Source of the DNA: Flavobacterium subsaxonicum WB 4.1-42 = DSM 21790
GTDB taxonomy: Bacteria; Bacteroidota; Bacteroidia; Flavobacteriales; Flavobacteriaceae
DNA: 64,000 nt
NCBI RefSeq assembly: GCF_000422725.1
Contig: NZ_KE383910.1
Location: 295,887 to 359,886, forward strand
Direction: 5' to 3'
The position numbers and the translations under genes were made by a program. The notes beneath the pieces are model-generated. The model worked only from the letters and a program-made list of their open reading frames with translations, was not told the origin of the DNA and ran no database searches. This document shows, in pieces, positions 32,237 to 40,155 of the stretch. Within the stretch, counting starts at the first letter, position 1. Every line of letters begins with the position of its first letter.

Positions 32237-32599
32237 CTAAACTCTCGATTTTAAATACTCTATAAATTTTGACAGGTTTTTAGATATTTCTATGCTTAAC
32301 TCAATTGGTTTTATGGTATCCTGCTGGCTACATAAATTTAGCTGGTTAGACAAAATCAACATACTTCTTACTTCGGCACAACTGCCTTTAGAATGTCTTA
32401 AAAATCTAATAAACTGCTTGTTGTTGTTATATTCAGAACCTTCGGCAATATTGTTACTTATAGAAACAACCGCTCTCTTGATCTGATCTTTAAAGCCGTA
32501 TTCCCTTTCGAAAGCGGGGTTATTCATCAATACAAAAATTTCTTTGGCAAGAAGTAATGATTTTTGGTAAACCTCAAACTCCGTAAAGGATTTTGTCAT
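32237..32599 (-). CDS. Four-helix-bundle protein (23S rRNA intervening-sequence protein family), second copy
   Basis: 120 residues, same length as the protein at 29031 and roughly 40% identical by eye. Core motifs: FTEFEVYQKSLLLAKEIFVL, FKDQIKRAVVSISNNIAEGS, QFIRFLRHSKGSCAEVRSML. The divergence from the first copy argues against a recent local duplication and for two separate arrivals. It lies between the sufA-like gene and sufB, in the same direction. It is bracketed by inverted octamer arrays (32197-32231; 32606-32640) whose unit differs from that of the first cassette. Molecular role unknown; the fold is thought to bind nucleic acid. Confidence 0.9.
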   Translation of the reverse strand: MTKSFTEFEVYQKSLLLAKEIFVLMNNPAFEREYGFKDQIKRAVVSISNNIAEGSEYNNNKQFIRFLRHSKGSCAEVRSMLILSNQLNLCSQQDTIKPIELSIEISKNLSKFIEYLKSRV

Positions 32600-32605
32600 G
32601 CTCTT

Positions 32606-32640
32606 TAATCTTTCAATTTTTTAATCCTTCAATCTTGCAA
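32606..32640. repeat. Octamer array, right flank of the second four-helix cassette
   Basis: Units in strict 8-bp register: AATCTTTC, AATTTTTT, AATCCTTC, AATCTTGC, then AA running into the stop codon of the sufA-like gene. It is the inverted counterpart of the array at 32197-32231. Confidence 0.8.
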
Positions 32641-32970
32641 TTATAAGGAAAAGCTCTCCCCACAGCCGCAGGTTCTGCTGGCATTTGGGTTGTTAAAAAC
32701 AAAGCCTTTACCGTTAAGGCCACCGCTAAATTCGAGCACGGTACCGGCAAGGTACAGTACGCTTTTTTTATCTACGGCTATTTTAACGCCATTGTCTTCA
32801 AATACTTTATCGTTGTCGCTTAGCGCATTGTCAAATTTTAGTTCGTATGACAAGCCTGAACATCCTCCACTCTTAACGCCTACCCTTATATAATCTGTAG
32901 TAGCGTTAAAGCCGTCATCTTCCATAAGCATGACAGCCCTTTTCTTTGCTGAATCAGAAACTTTTATCAT
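32641..32970 (-). CDS. A-type Fe-S carrier protein (SufA/IscA/ErpA family)
   Basis: 109 residues. The three cluster-binding cysteines are present: GVKSGGCSGLSYELKF and the C-terminal SRTCGCGESF. FSGGLNGKGFVFNNPNA is also typical. A-type proteins receive and hand on Fe-S clusters. As first gene of the suf operon it acts with SufBCD. A promoter is visible upstream. The downstream sufB is separated by a four-helix-bundle gene and its octamer arrays. Confidence 0.93.
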   Translation of the reverse strand: MIKVSDSAKKRAVMLMEDDGFNATTDYIRVGVKSGGCSGLSYELKFDNALSDNDKVFEDNGVKIAVDKKSVLYLAGTVLEFSGGLNGKGFVFNNPNASRTCGCGESFSL

Positions 32971-33003
32971 AATCTATACCTTATAATTAGTGTAAATTTA
33001 GTG

Positions 33004-33032
33004 CAAAGATACCACATTTTTGCGTAATGCAA
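33004..33032 (-). promoter_or_regulatory. suf operon promoter
   Basis: Minus strand: TTG (33032-33030), 18 bp spacer, TATCTTTG (33011-33004), 33 bp before the ATG of the sufA-like gene. Both boxes match the flavobacterial consensus. No regulator site was recognised. Confidence 0.65.
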
Positions 33033-33174
33033 TAATGCCCCTCTTTTTTGTATATATAGTGTTATAAGCAATAGTTATACCACGAGTTAGCGGTGTAATT
33101 GTTAATTTGCCTGCTAAATTTAGCTATATCAAAATATTATGCAAAGGTGTTGGGTTTGCCCGTGCAGTAAATAA

Positions 33175-33200
33175 ATAACAAAAGCTCCCTAAATGGGAGC
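33175..33200 (-). terminator. Terminator of the T9SS type B gene
   Basis: Minus strand: GCTCCC, ATTTA loop, GGGAGC, then TTTTGTTATTT. It lies 35 bp after the stop codon of the gene ending at 33235. Confidence 0.8.
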
Positions 33201-33234
33201 CTTGCTTTTAGATAGCTGGGTTTACTACCGCCGT

Positions 33235-36200
33235 TTAATTCTGGCGGTTTATATAAATCCACCCGGTTTTACTGCTGCCGCTTTCGGGTTCAATAACATA
33301 GTAGTAGGTACCGGTGGGCAGGTCGTTTTTGCCATCGGTCTGGCCATACCACTGGTTGGTATAGTTGTGCTGGCTGTACACCTGCATGCCGTAGCGGTTA
33401 TAGATGCTTAGCTTTTGCACTTTAAGAAAGGTAAGGTCGAAATTATCGTTCCTATCATCCCCGTTGGGCGAAATGCCTTTCTGTATATCGCAGTTGCCGG
33501 TTGTAATGGCAATGGGCGCTACGGTAAAACAGCCTTCGGTATTCTGGGCACGCACGTAGGCAACCGTGCCGGTATACGTTTGCGGACTTGCAATGGCATT
33601 TGTAGCCAGATTGGCATCGGCGTGGGTAGGGTAGTAGGTAAATTGGAGTCCGCTTAAGCCAGCCACGGCATCGGTAAGGTTAAACGGCGTGCAGCCTGTA
33701 ATTTGCAGGTTTTCTACAACCGGAAGGTCCAGCACATTTAGCGCAAACGTGCTAACCGAATAACAGTTGCCATTGCTAACCCTTGCGTAAATGGTTTGTG
33801 GGTTTGCCGTATTGGTAAAGCTTTGAGAATCGGCGATGGCATTGGTGGCAGCATCGGCATCCGCATGATTGGTGTAGTAAGCAACCGTTGCGTTGGGTAA
33901 TCCTTGTAATAATGCGGCATCGTGTTGCGAAAGGTTAAAGGCTGCTAAGCCATCTGCATCATCATCGCAAACCTGTAGATTAGCTATCAGAACTGTTGCC
34001 GGTGCCACAAGGGTGCTAAGTGTAAATACCGCCACATTGTAGCAGCCGCTTGTGCCGTAGTTTACCTGTGCATAAATGCTTTGGGGGTTAGTGGTATTGG
34101 TAAAGCTTTGCGGCGTAGCGATAGCATTCGTTGCAGCATCGGCATCGGCCTGAGAAGCATAGTAAGCAACCGTTGCTGCGGGTTGCCCTTGTAGTAACAA
34201 AACATCCTGCTGCGTAAGGTTAAATACAGCAAAGCCATCCTGGGTGTTGGTGTCGCAGGTTTGTAAGTTGGGCAGTTGGGGCATGGCAGGGGCAACAAAA
34301 GTGCCTATGGTAAAAGTGGTTGTGCTGTAGCACGATGCGTTAGCATAGCCAATACGCGCATAAATGGTTTGCGGGTTGGCTGTGTTGGTAAAGTTTTGCG
34401 GAGTAGCTATGGCATTAGTGGCAGCATCGGCATCGGCTTGCGATGTATAGTACATAACCACCACTGTGGGCTGGCCTTGCAATAATGCTGCGTTTTGAAC
34501 GGTAAGGTCGAAAACCGCATTGGCGGTAGTGCTGCACAATTGCAGGTTAGGCACTTGTGGAGCCTGTGGCACCGGTAACGCTATAAGCGTAAAGTTGATG
34601 AAACCGGTACAATTATCGGCACTATTGGTAATGGCTACATAAATGGTTTGCCCAGCCGACTGAAAGTTAGCAGTGTTGGCAATGGCATTGGTGCCGTTTT
34701 GGGCATCCTGACTGGTAGTGTAATATGCCACGATATAGTCGGCAGGGTTAAGGCCGTTTAAAATGGTGGTTGTTTGTGCCGAAAGGTTAAAACTTGCCAG
34801 GCCCGATGCATTGGCACAGGCCGTTAGGTTTTGCGGTACGGCAACGGCGGGGCCAAAGCCGGTTACCTGTATTTGCTTAGTGGCGGTTTGCAGGGCACCG
34901 TTGCTGGTTATTTGTACGGTAACGGTGTAGGTGCCGGGTGCGCTAAAAATGTGCTGCCCCGTGGCCGATGTATTATCGGCACCACTGTTTGGGTCGCCAA
35001 AATTCCAGGCGGTAAGGGTAACATCCGGAATGCGCAGCAGCGAGAAGGTTACGGCATTGCCGCAGGCTTCTTCGTACAGGATACCCGATTCAAAGTAGCT
35101 TTGGTTAAAAGTAGGCATGCCAATAGAGTCGGCATCTTCTACAACAAGCGCATTGGCCTGTAAATTGGCAGCAATCCCGGCGTTGTTAGGGTTGCTAATG
35201 GCAACCATAACATTTTGGTTCTTAGAGTTCATGGTGTACACCTTGCCGTCTGGGCCCAACTGCATGGCACACATATAGCGGCTAAAGTACTGGCCTATCA
35301 TGGTGGCCGAGGCCGCTATGGCCGATGGTGTACCCGCCGTTAGGTCGTACTGGTACATTTTTTCTGTAGTAGTGCCCAGTGCGCCCGATGTAGGCATGTA
35401 CTGGTTATCTAACACATACAGGTACTTGCTGTTAGGCGAAAACTCCAGGCCATACACGCTGTTGGCTACCGTTATCTCTACAGGATTAGATACTACGCCG
35501 GTAGTGTTATCAAAATCAAAGACTTCGAACATACCGTTAATGATAGAGAAACCCCACAGCTCTCCGGCCATTTGCGCCGCGGCCAGTTTGCTGCCATCGG
35601 GCGATGCCTTAAGCTGCCCCGCAGGCCCTTCCTGCACATACGCCCCTTCAAAAGGGGTATCGGTAGTGTACGAGTATCCGGCAGCGCTGGTAACCGGTGC
35701 TGCAATACCCTCGTCAGATATCAGGTAGGCAATAAACTGGTTGTTGTGCGCCCGATGCGATATTAGCCATATCTGCTCTTTGTCAGCATGGTATACTGCG
35801 GTAATTTTTTCAACACGGGCGTCATCGGCCAGCACCACATTCTTAACCGCGGTAACCGCACCAAGGCCATTATCTAAAGCCATATCAATTTCAGAATATA
35901 CCAGGCCGTTGTGTATATCAATGTTAAACAGGTAGTAAACAGAGTCGGTTCCCGGTTTGGGTATAATAATACCCGACTGGGTAGAGCTCTGGCTGCCGGA
36001 CAGTATGTTGCTACCGTTTTGCATAACCACGTTGTTTTTGTTCCACACCGTGCCGTTAGAGGCGTAAAAGAGCAGGTTGCCTTCGGCATCTGATATGTTG
36101 GCGGTGCCTTCCATAACAGTAGTCTGGCCACCGGTTAAAAATTGGGGCTGTCCGGTGTTAAAGCTAATCCCATTGCTAAAGCCAAAGTACCAGTTGTTGG

Positions 36201-36312
36201 CCTGCTGGCCGGTCCATAATCCATCGTCCCACTGGGCGTGCAGGGTGGGGCAAAAAAACAGTGCGGGTAGCAAGGCCGCAATGGTTTTAAGGTAATGTAG
36301 TTTTCTTTTCAT
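33235..36312 (-). CDS. Large surface protein with T9SS type B sorting domain
   Basis: 1025 residues from the ATG at 36312, which opens a signal peptide (MKRKLHYLKTIAALLPALFF, ending LHAQ); an in-frame extension upstream is non-signal sequence and is rejected. The N-terminal half (about 25-430) has NWYFGFSNGISFNTGQPQFL and repeated beta-blade-like segments. A PKD-like domain follows near residue 445 (WNFGDPNSGADNTSATGQHI). Then come about five modules of roughly 90 residues (about 480-910), with NLQxCD, FNLTQQDVLLLQGQP and YYASQADADAATNAIATPQ. The C-terminus QKGISPNGDDRNDNFDL to TGWIYINRQN is the gliding-motility/CHU_C type B signal. It is expected on the cell surface through the type IX system. 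No PorP/SprF gene lies next to it. Confidence 0.9.
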   Translation of the reverse strand: MKRKLHYLKTIAALLPALFFCPTLHAQWDDGLWTGQQANNWYFGFSNGISFNTGQPQFLTGGQTTVMEGTANISDAEGNLLFYASNGTVWNKNNVVMQNGSNILSGSQSSTQSGIIIPKPGTDSVYYLFNIDIHNGLVYSEIDMALDNGLGAVTAVKNVVLADDARVEKITAVYHADKEQIWLISHRAHNNQFIAYLISDEGIAAPVTSAAGYSYTTDTPFEGAYVQEGPAGQLKASPDGSKLAAAQMAGELWGFSIINGMFEVFDFDNTTGVVSNPVEITVANSVYGLEFSPNSKYLYVLDNQYMPTSGALGTTTEKMYQYDLTAGTPSAIAASATMIGQYFSRYMCAMQLGPDGKVYTMNSKNQNVMVAISNPNNAGIAANLQANALVVEDADSIGMPTFNQSYFESGILYEEACGNAVTFSLLRIPDVTLTAWNFGDPNSGADNTSATGQHIFSAPGTYTVTVQITSNGALQTATKQIQVTGFGPAVAVPQNLTACANASGLASFNLSAQTTTILNGLNPADYIVAYYTTSQDAQNGTNAIANTANFQSAGQTIYVAITNSADNCTGFINFTLIALPVPQAPQVPNLQLCSTTANAVFDLTVQNAALLQGQPTVVVMYYTSQADADAATNAIATPQNFTNTANPQTIYARIGYANASCYSTTTFTIGTFVAPAMPQLPNLQTCDTNTQDGFAVFNLTQQDVLLLQGQPAATVAYYASQADADAATNAIATPQSFTNTTNPQSIYAQVNYGTSGCYNVAVFTLSTLVAPATVLIANLQVCDDDADGLAAFNLSQHDAALLQGLPNATVAYYTNHADADAATNAIADSQSFTNTANPQTIYARVSNGNCYSVSTFALNVLDLPVVENLQITGCTPFNLTDAVAGLSGLQFTYYPTHADANLATNAIASPQTYTGTVAYVRAQNTEGCFTVAPIAITTGNCDIQKGISPNGDDRNDNFDLTFLKVQKLSIYNRYGMQVYSQHNYTNQWYGQTDGKNDLPTGTYYYVIEPESGSSKTGWIYINRQN

Positions 36313-36600
36313 AACAATTATTAGGGTTTTTTGTGCAATTTGTTCATTTTCAAAGTAATCACTAAAATTGATGGTTTGCCGCGGCAGATGAGCATAGCAC
36401 CCCTGCCAATTAGAATTTGTAGCTTTTAACTTAGGATTTGAAATTATTGGTAATTTGGTAAGGTGTGGATTTGTGTAGGAGTGGATTTGTTGATACGGTA
36501 ATTTGGTTATTCGATCAATAACCAAATCCACAAATTTTCAGATTACCTTTTTTATCGAATAACCGAATTAACAAATAACCAAATCCACTTTTAAAGCAAT

Positions 36601-36637
36601 CTCAAAGTCCGAAAGTGAAATATTAAGCACTTTTTGG
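36601..36637. repeat. Direct repeat copy 1
   Basis: Begins CTCAAAGTCCGAAAGTGAAA. The second copy at 36703-36738 differs by two substitutions and one T in a T-run. An octamer array lies between the copies. Confidence 0.8.
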
Positions 36638-36702
36638 GAGGTAGATTTGTTAATTCGTGGATTTGGTTATTTGATTGAGTTCGGATAAAATGTAATGCGA
36701 AA

Positions 36703-36738
36703 CTCAAAGTCCGAAAGTGAAATATCAGGCACTTTTGG
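36703..36738. repeat. Direct repeat copy 2
   Basis: Same 20-base start as copy 1 (36601), followed by TATCAGGCACTTTTGG instead of TATTAAGCACTTTTTGG. It is followed by an AACAAATC-type array. Confidence 0.8.
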
Positions 36739-36839
36739 AGCAGCCCAGATAACCGAATTAACAAATCCCCGAATCATCAAATTATCAAATTCACTTTTTT
36801 TAACTAATTTGCATCATCAAATAAAACACAGACCTAAAA

Positions 36840-37700
36840 ATGAAATTATACCCTATAGAAAGTGGTAATTTTAAGCTGGATGGTGGTGCCATGTTTGGTG
36901 TTGTGCCCAAAACTATATGGAACAAAACCAATCCTGCCGATGCTAATAACCTGATAGACATGGCCGCACGCTGCCTGCTTATAGAAGATGGCAATCGCCT
37001 TACACTTGTAGATACCGGTATGGGCAATAAGCAAAACGACAAGTTTTTTGGGTATTACTCCCTTTGGGGCGATTATAGTATAGATAAGTCGTTGGCACAG
37101 TGGGGTTTTAGCCGAGACGATGTTACCGATGTGTTTTTAACCCACCTGCATTTTGACCACGTGGGTGGCGCCATACAGTGGAATAAAGACCGAACAGGCT
37201 ATGAACCAGCCTTTAAGAACGCCCATTTCTGGACTAACGATAACCATTGGGACTGGGCCACCAAGCCCAACGCCCGCGAGAAGGCATCGTTCCTGTCAGA
37301 AAACATACTGCCCATGCAGCAAAGTGGTCAGCTTAAGTTTGTTAATCGACCCGAAGGTGCATTTTTAGAGCAGAGCGAACTGGGCTTTGGTATTTTGTTT
37401 GCAGATGGCCATACCGAGAAGCAAATGCTGCCGCACATTACCTACAAAGGCAAGACTATTGTGTATATGGCTGATTTACTGCCTACTGCAGGGCATATAC
37501 CGCTGCCGTATGTTATGGGCTACGATACCCGCCCGCTGCTGACCATTAACGAAAAGGAAACTTTTTTAAACGAAGCGGCAAGCAAGGGGTACTACCTAAT
37601 GCTTGGGCATGATGCACACAACGAGATAATTACAGTACAACACACCGATAAAGGAGTACGGCTTAAAGACGTTTTTACATGCAACGATATCCTAATTTAA
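36840..37700 (+). CDS. MBL-fold metallo-hydrolase
   Basis: 286 residues. The metallo-beta-lactamase signature FLTHLHFDHVGG (HxHxDH) is at about residue 100; further metal ligands appear in FADGHTEKQM and LMLGHDAHNE. LVDTGMGNKQ near residue 60 also fits. The overall pattern (AARCLLIEDGNRLTLVDTG, AHFWTNDNHWDWATK) resembles the lactonase/AttM-YtnP branch, some of which open N-acyl homoserine lactones, but the substrate cannot be stated. No signal peptide, so cytosolic. It stands 70 bp before the S8 protease gene in the same direction. Confidence 0.88.
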   Translation: MKLYPIESGNFKLDGGAMFGVVPKTIWNKTNPADANNLIDMAARCLLIEDGNRLTLVDTGMGNKQNDKFFGYYSLWGDYSIDKSLAQWGFSRDDVTDVFLTHLHFDHVGGAIQWNKDRTGYEPAFKNAHFWTNDNHWDWATKPNAREKASFLSENILPMQQSGQLKFVNRPEGAFLEQSELGFGILFADGHTEKQMLPHITYKGKTIVYMADLLPTAGHIPLPYVMGYDTRPLLTINEKETFLNEAASKGYYLMLGHDAHNEIITVQHTDKGVRLKDVFTCNDILI

Positions 37701-37769
37701 TGTTAAGTCTTGGGCTGATGTAACAATTTCGGAATAATTTAGCCCAGTTTTTCTAAAAGTAACACACTA

Positions 37770-39377
37770 ATGAAGTTTAAATCAATTTACCTTTCGGCTG
37801 CAATAGCCTTGTTTTTAACAGGTTGCGGCGCCAGCAAAAAAATTACTGCCGAACCGCTTGCCATAACTACCAATATTCAGGTTAAGAAAGCCAAATTGGG
37901 CGAAGACCAGGAAAAACGCTGGAGCGACCTGGATTTGCTTACCGATACCATTCCCGGAATGAGCGTAGACCGCGTTTACGAGCTTTTAAAAGGCCGTAAA
38001 GCAAAAAAAATTATTGTTGGGGTAGTAGACTCTGGTGTAGATATAGAGCATCCTGATTTACAGGGTTCTATATGGACAAACCCTAAAGAAATTGCCGGCA
38101 ACGGTATAGACGATGATAAAAACGGCTATATAGATGATATACATGGCTGGAACTTCCTTGGCGATATAGCACACGAAAATATGGAGTTTGTGCGCATCCT
38201 TAAAAAAGGGGATGATGGTTCTGAAACCTACAAAAAGGCTAAGGCTGAGTATGATACGCAAGTGAACGAAGCCAAAGCGGGCAAGCAGCAGATGGATTTT
38301 ATCTTAAAAGCAGATAAATCGTTTGTAGAAAAAACGGGTAAAACCAACTATACTGCTGAGGACCTTCAGGCACTTAAACTTACTGATCCGACGCAGAATG
38401 CTATTAAACAACGTTTTATACAAATTTTATCTAACGTTAGCCGCGAAGATCTTGTTAAGCAATTGGCCGATGGCGTAGAGCATTACGACAGCGAGCTTAA
38501 ATACCACCTTAACAAAGAGTACGATGCCCGTAAGATATTAGGCGATAATCCGGACGACCTTACTAACAAAAGCTACGGTAATAACAACGTTATTGGCCCT
38601 GATAAAGAGGGTGCTAAGCACGGTACACACGTTGCCGGTATTATTGCGCAGGGCAGGGGTAACAACCTTGGCGGCGATGGTGTTGCTACCGATGTTGTAG
38701 AGATTATGGGCGTTCGTGCCGTGCCGGATGGCGATGAGTACGATAAAGATGTGGCATTAGCATTGCGTTACGCTGTAGATAATGGCGCTAAGGTAATTAA
38801 CGGTAGCTTTGGTAAATACTACGCTACACACAGCGATTGGGTGTATGATGCCATTAAATATGCTGCCGAAAAAGACGTGCTTATTGTATTTGCTGCCGGT
38901 AACGAGGGCTTAGACCTTGATGGCGAGAGCGGTGCACGTTTTCCTAACGACGATAAGAATACATTAACTGAATATACTGATAACATATTAACCATTGGTG
39001 CCCTTACGTATGAGTATGGCCCTGAGCTGGTTGCCGATTTTTCTAACTACGGTAAAACCAAAGTAGACGTGTTTTCGCCGGGTGTGCGCATTTATGCCAC
39101 CACGCCTAACAATACATACTCTTTCTTACAGGGTACATCTATGGCATCGCCTAATGCGGCTGGTGTAGCAGCACTTATACGTGCTTACTACCCAACGCTT
39201 AAGGCAGCACAGGTAAAACAAATCATTATGGAGTCGGGCCTTCCGGTAACCTTTGATGTTATCCTTGGCGGAGATGCTAAAAACTCGAAACCGTTTACAG
39301 ATATATCGCGTTCTGGCAAAATTGTAAATGCTTATAACGCTATCATTATGGCCGATCAGCTATCAAGAAAAAAATAG
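37770..39377 (+). CDS. S8-family (subtilisin-like) serine protease lipoprotein
   Basis: 535 residues. Lipoprotein signal MKFKSIYLSAAIALFLTGCG (lipobox LTGC). The catalytic triad is complete: Asp in VGVVDSGVDIEHPDL (about residue 90), His in AKHGTHVAGIIAQGRGN (about 290) and Ser in LQGTSMASPNAAGVAAL (about 455). The spacing between Asp and His is much longer than in classical subtilisins, with a charged helical insertion (about 130-270). Oxyanion Asn lies in FAAGNEGLD. It is probably anchored in the outer membrane and degrades proteins or peptides. A strong terminator follows. It has no T9SS domain. Confidence 0.93.
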   Translation: MKFKSIYLSAAIALFLTGCGASKKITAEPLAITTNIQVKKAKLGEDQEKRWSDLDLLTDTIPGMSVDRVYELLKGRKAKKIIVGVVDSGVDIEHPDLQGSIWTNPKEIAGNGIDDDKNGYIDDIHGWNFLGDIAHENMEFVRILKKGDDGSETYKKAKAEYDTQVNEAKAGKQQMDFILKADKSFVEKTGKTNYTAEDLQALKLTDPTQNAIKQRFIQILSNVSREDLVKQLADGVEHYDSELKYHLNKEYDARKILGDNPDDLTNKSYGNNNVIGPDKEGAKHGTHVAGIIAQGRGNNLGGDGVATDVVEIMGVRAVPDGDEYDKDVALALRYAVDNGAKVINGSFGKYYATHSDWVYDAIKYAAEKDVLIVFAAGNEGLDLDGESGARFPNDDKNTLTEYTDNILTIGALTYEYGPELVADFSNYGKTKVDVFSPGVRIYATTPNNTYSFLQGTSMASPNAAGVAALIRAYYPTLKAAQVKQIIMESGLPVTFDVILGGDAKNSKPFTDISRSGKIVNAYNAIIMADQLSRKK

Positions 39378-39399
39378 TTAGCTGCTATATAAATTTATA

Positions 39400-39430
39400 A
39401 ACCCCAGGCTGTTAGGTCTGGGGTTTTTGT
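39400..39430 (+). terminator. Terminator of the S8 protease gene
   Basis: AACCCCAG (39400-39407), 10-base loop, CTGGGGTT (39418-39425), then TTTGTTTT. Confidence 0.9.
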
Positions 39431-39436
39431 TTTACT

Positions 39437-39460
39437 GTAGAGACGTGTTGAATGGGTCTC
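39437..39460. repeat. Degenerate GAGACG...GTCTC palindrome
   Basis: GTAGAGACGTGTTGAATGGG then TCTC is an imperfect relative of the ATGCGTCTCTAC elements at 7926, 14555 and 7581. Confidence 0.45.
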
Positions 39461-39499
39461 CTAAACAGCTAACTTTTAACCTTTGTATTCGCCTGATAA

Positions 39500-40072
39500 T
39501 TAATCGTCTATTTCCGAAAAATGTAATTCGTCTTTTATTTTATCAATCTTGATTTTTTTCCATTCAGGTGCAAATCCCTTGCCTCGGGACCTAAACAATT
39601 CTCTTATAAATGCATCTTTGGTTTCGTAATTTAGTAGTTCTTTAGGCCCTGTGTTATAATCATTTCTGTCGAGGTCAATGTAACTACTACGTTCTTCCTG
39701 AAGGCCGGGTGTAAAGTTATCAGAGGTTCTTATCTCATTTACAATCTTTGCCTTATCCTTTAATGTTATCTTTAAAGTAAAAAGATGATGGTATTCGCCA
39801 ATACCGCTTGAAGACCAATTGCTAACAATCTCAAAATCATCATGTAATTCAATATTCTGTTCCTTTAAAAATTCGGCAGCTTCATTTTTTGTAAACAATT
39901 CATCTTCAAAATACCACCTAAAAAGTATCACTGTAAAAGATAATCCCACTACAGCGCCTAAAATCTTTCCTGTTTTTGGGTATCCTAATTTTGTTGGTAT
40001 CCAATAGAATGTAAAGGGTATAGCAATTATAACAGCAACAATTATAAGCCCGGCAAGTATAAACATACCCAT
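39500..40072 (-). CDS. Hypothetical protein with two membrane helices
   Basis: 190 residues from the ATG at 40072. A longer frame reaches 40219, but its extra part is translated from a 7-8-bp-period array (40104-40140) and overlaps the start of the divergent M1 peptidase gene, so the shorter start is chosen. Two hydrophobic helices lie at about residues 4-24 (FILAGLIIVAVIIAIPFTFY) and 36-52. A charged soluble domain follows, with SNWSSSGIGEYHHLFTLKIT and, further on, ELFRSRGKGF. No known family was recognised. AT-rich compared with neighbours. Function unknown. Confidence 0.65.
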   Translation of the reverse strand: MGMFILAGLIIVAVIIAIPFTFYWIPTKLGYPKTGKILGAVVGLSFTVILFRWYFEDELFTKNEAAEFLKEQNIELHDDFEIVSNWSSSGIGEYHHLFTLKITLKDKAKIVNEIRTSDNFTPGLQEERSSYIDLDRNDYNTGPKELLNYETKDAFIRELFRSRGKGFAPEWKKIKIDKIKDELHFSEIDD

Positions 40073-40103
40073 ACTATTTGATTTGTAGTGCGAATGTATA
40101 CAA

Positions 40104-40140
40104 ACTTTAAAACTTTTGACTTTAAGACTTTCGACTTTTT
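40104..40140. repeat. 7-8-bp-period array of ACTTT units
   Basis: ACTTT recurs at 40104, 40112, 40119, 40127 and 40134 (ACTTTAAA, ACTTTTG, ACTTTAAG, ACTTTCG). It lies between the divergent starts at 40072 and 40156. Confidence 0.7.
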
Positions 40141-40155
40141 GTTTAATTTTATCCC

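Larger units (their letters stand above)
36313..36839. other. Intergenic region of alternating 8-bp-period arrays and a 37-bp direct repeat
   Basis: About 530 bp without a gene. From about 36445 to 36795 it alternates GGATTTG/GGTTATTT-type units with AACCAAATCC/AACAAATC-type units, i.e. arrays in opposite orientation. A direct repeat starting CTCAAAGTCCGAAAGTGAAA occurs at 36601-36637 and 36703-36738 (a few mismatches). The first 130 bp after the start of the T9SS gene presumably hold its promoter, which was not identified. A CTAATTTG near 36807 may be a weak -7 box for the gene at 36840. Confidence 0.7.

Noticed and set aside
29031..32599. Four-helix-bundle genes as remnants of 23S rRNA
   Set aside because: No rRNA sequence surrounds either gene; they lie in a protein-coding operon. 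Also no reverse transcriptase or variable repeat is present, so a diversity-generating retroelement is not supported.
36312..36531. Longer N-terminus for the T9SS type B protein
   Set aside because: The extra 73 residues come from octamer-array DNA and precede a clean signal peptide at the chosen start.
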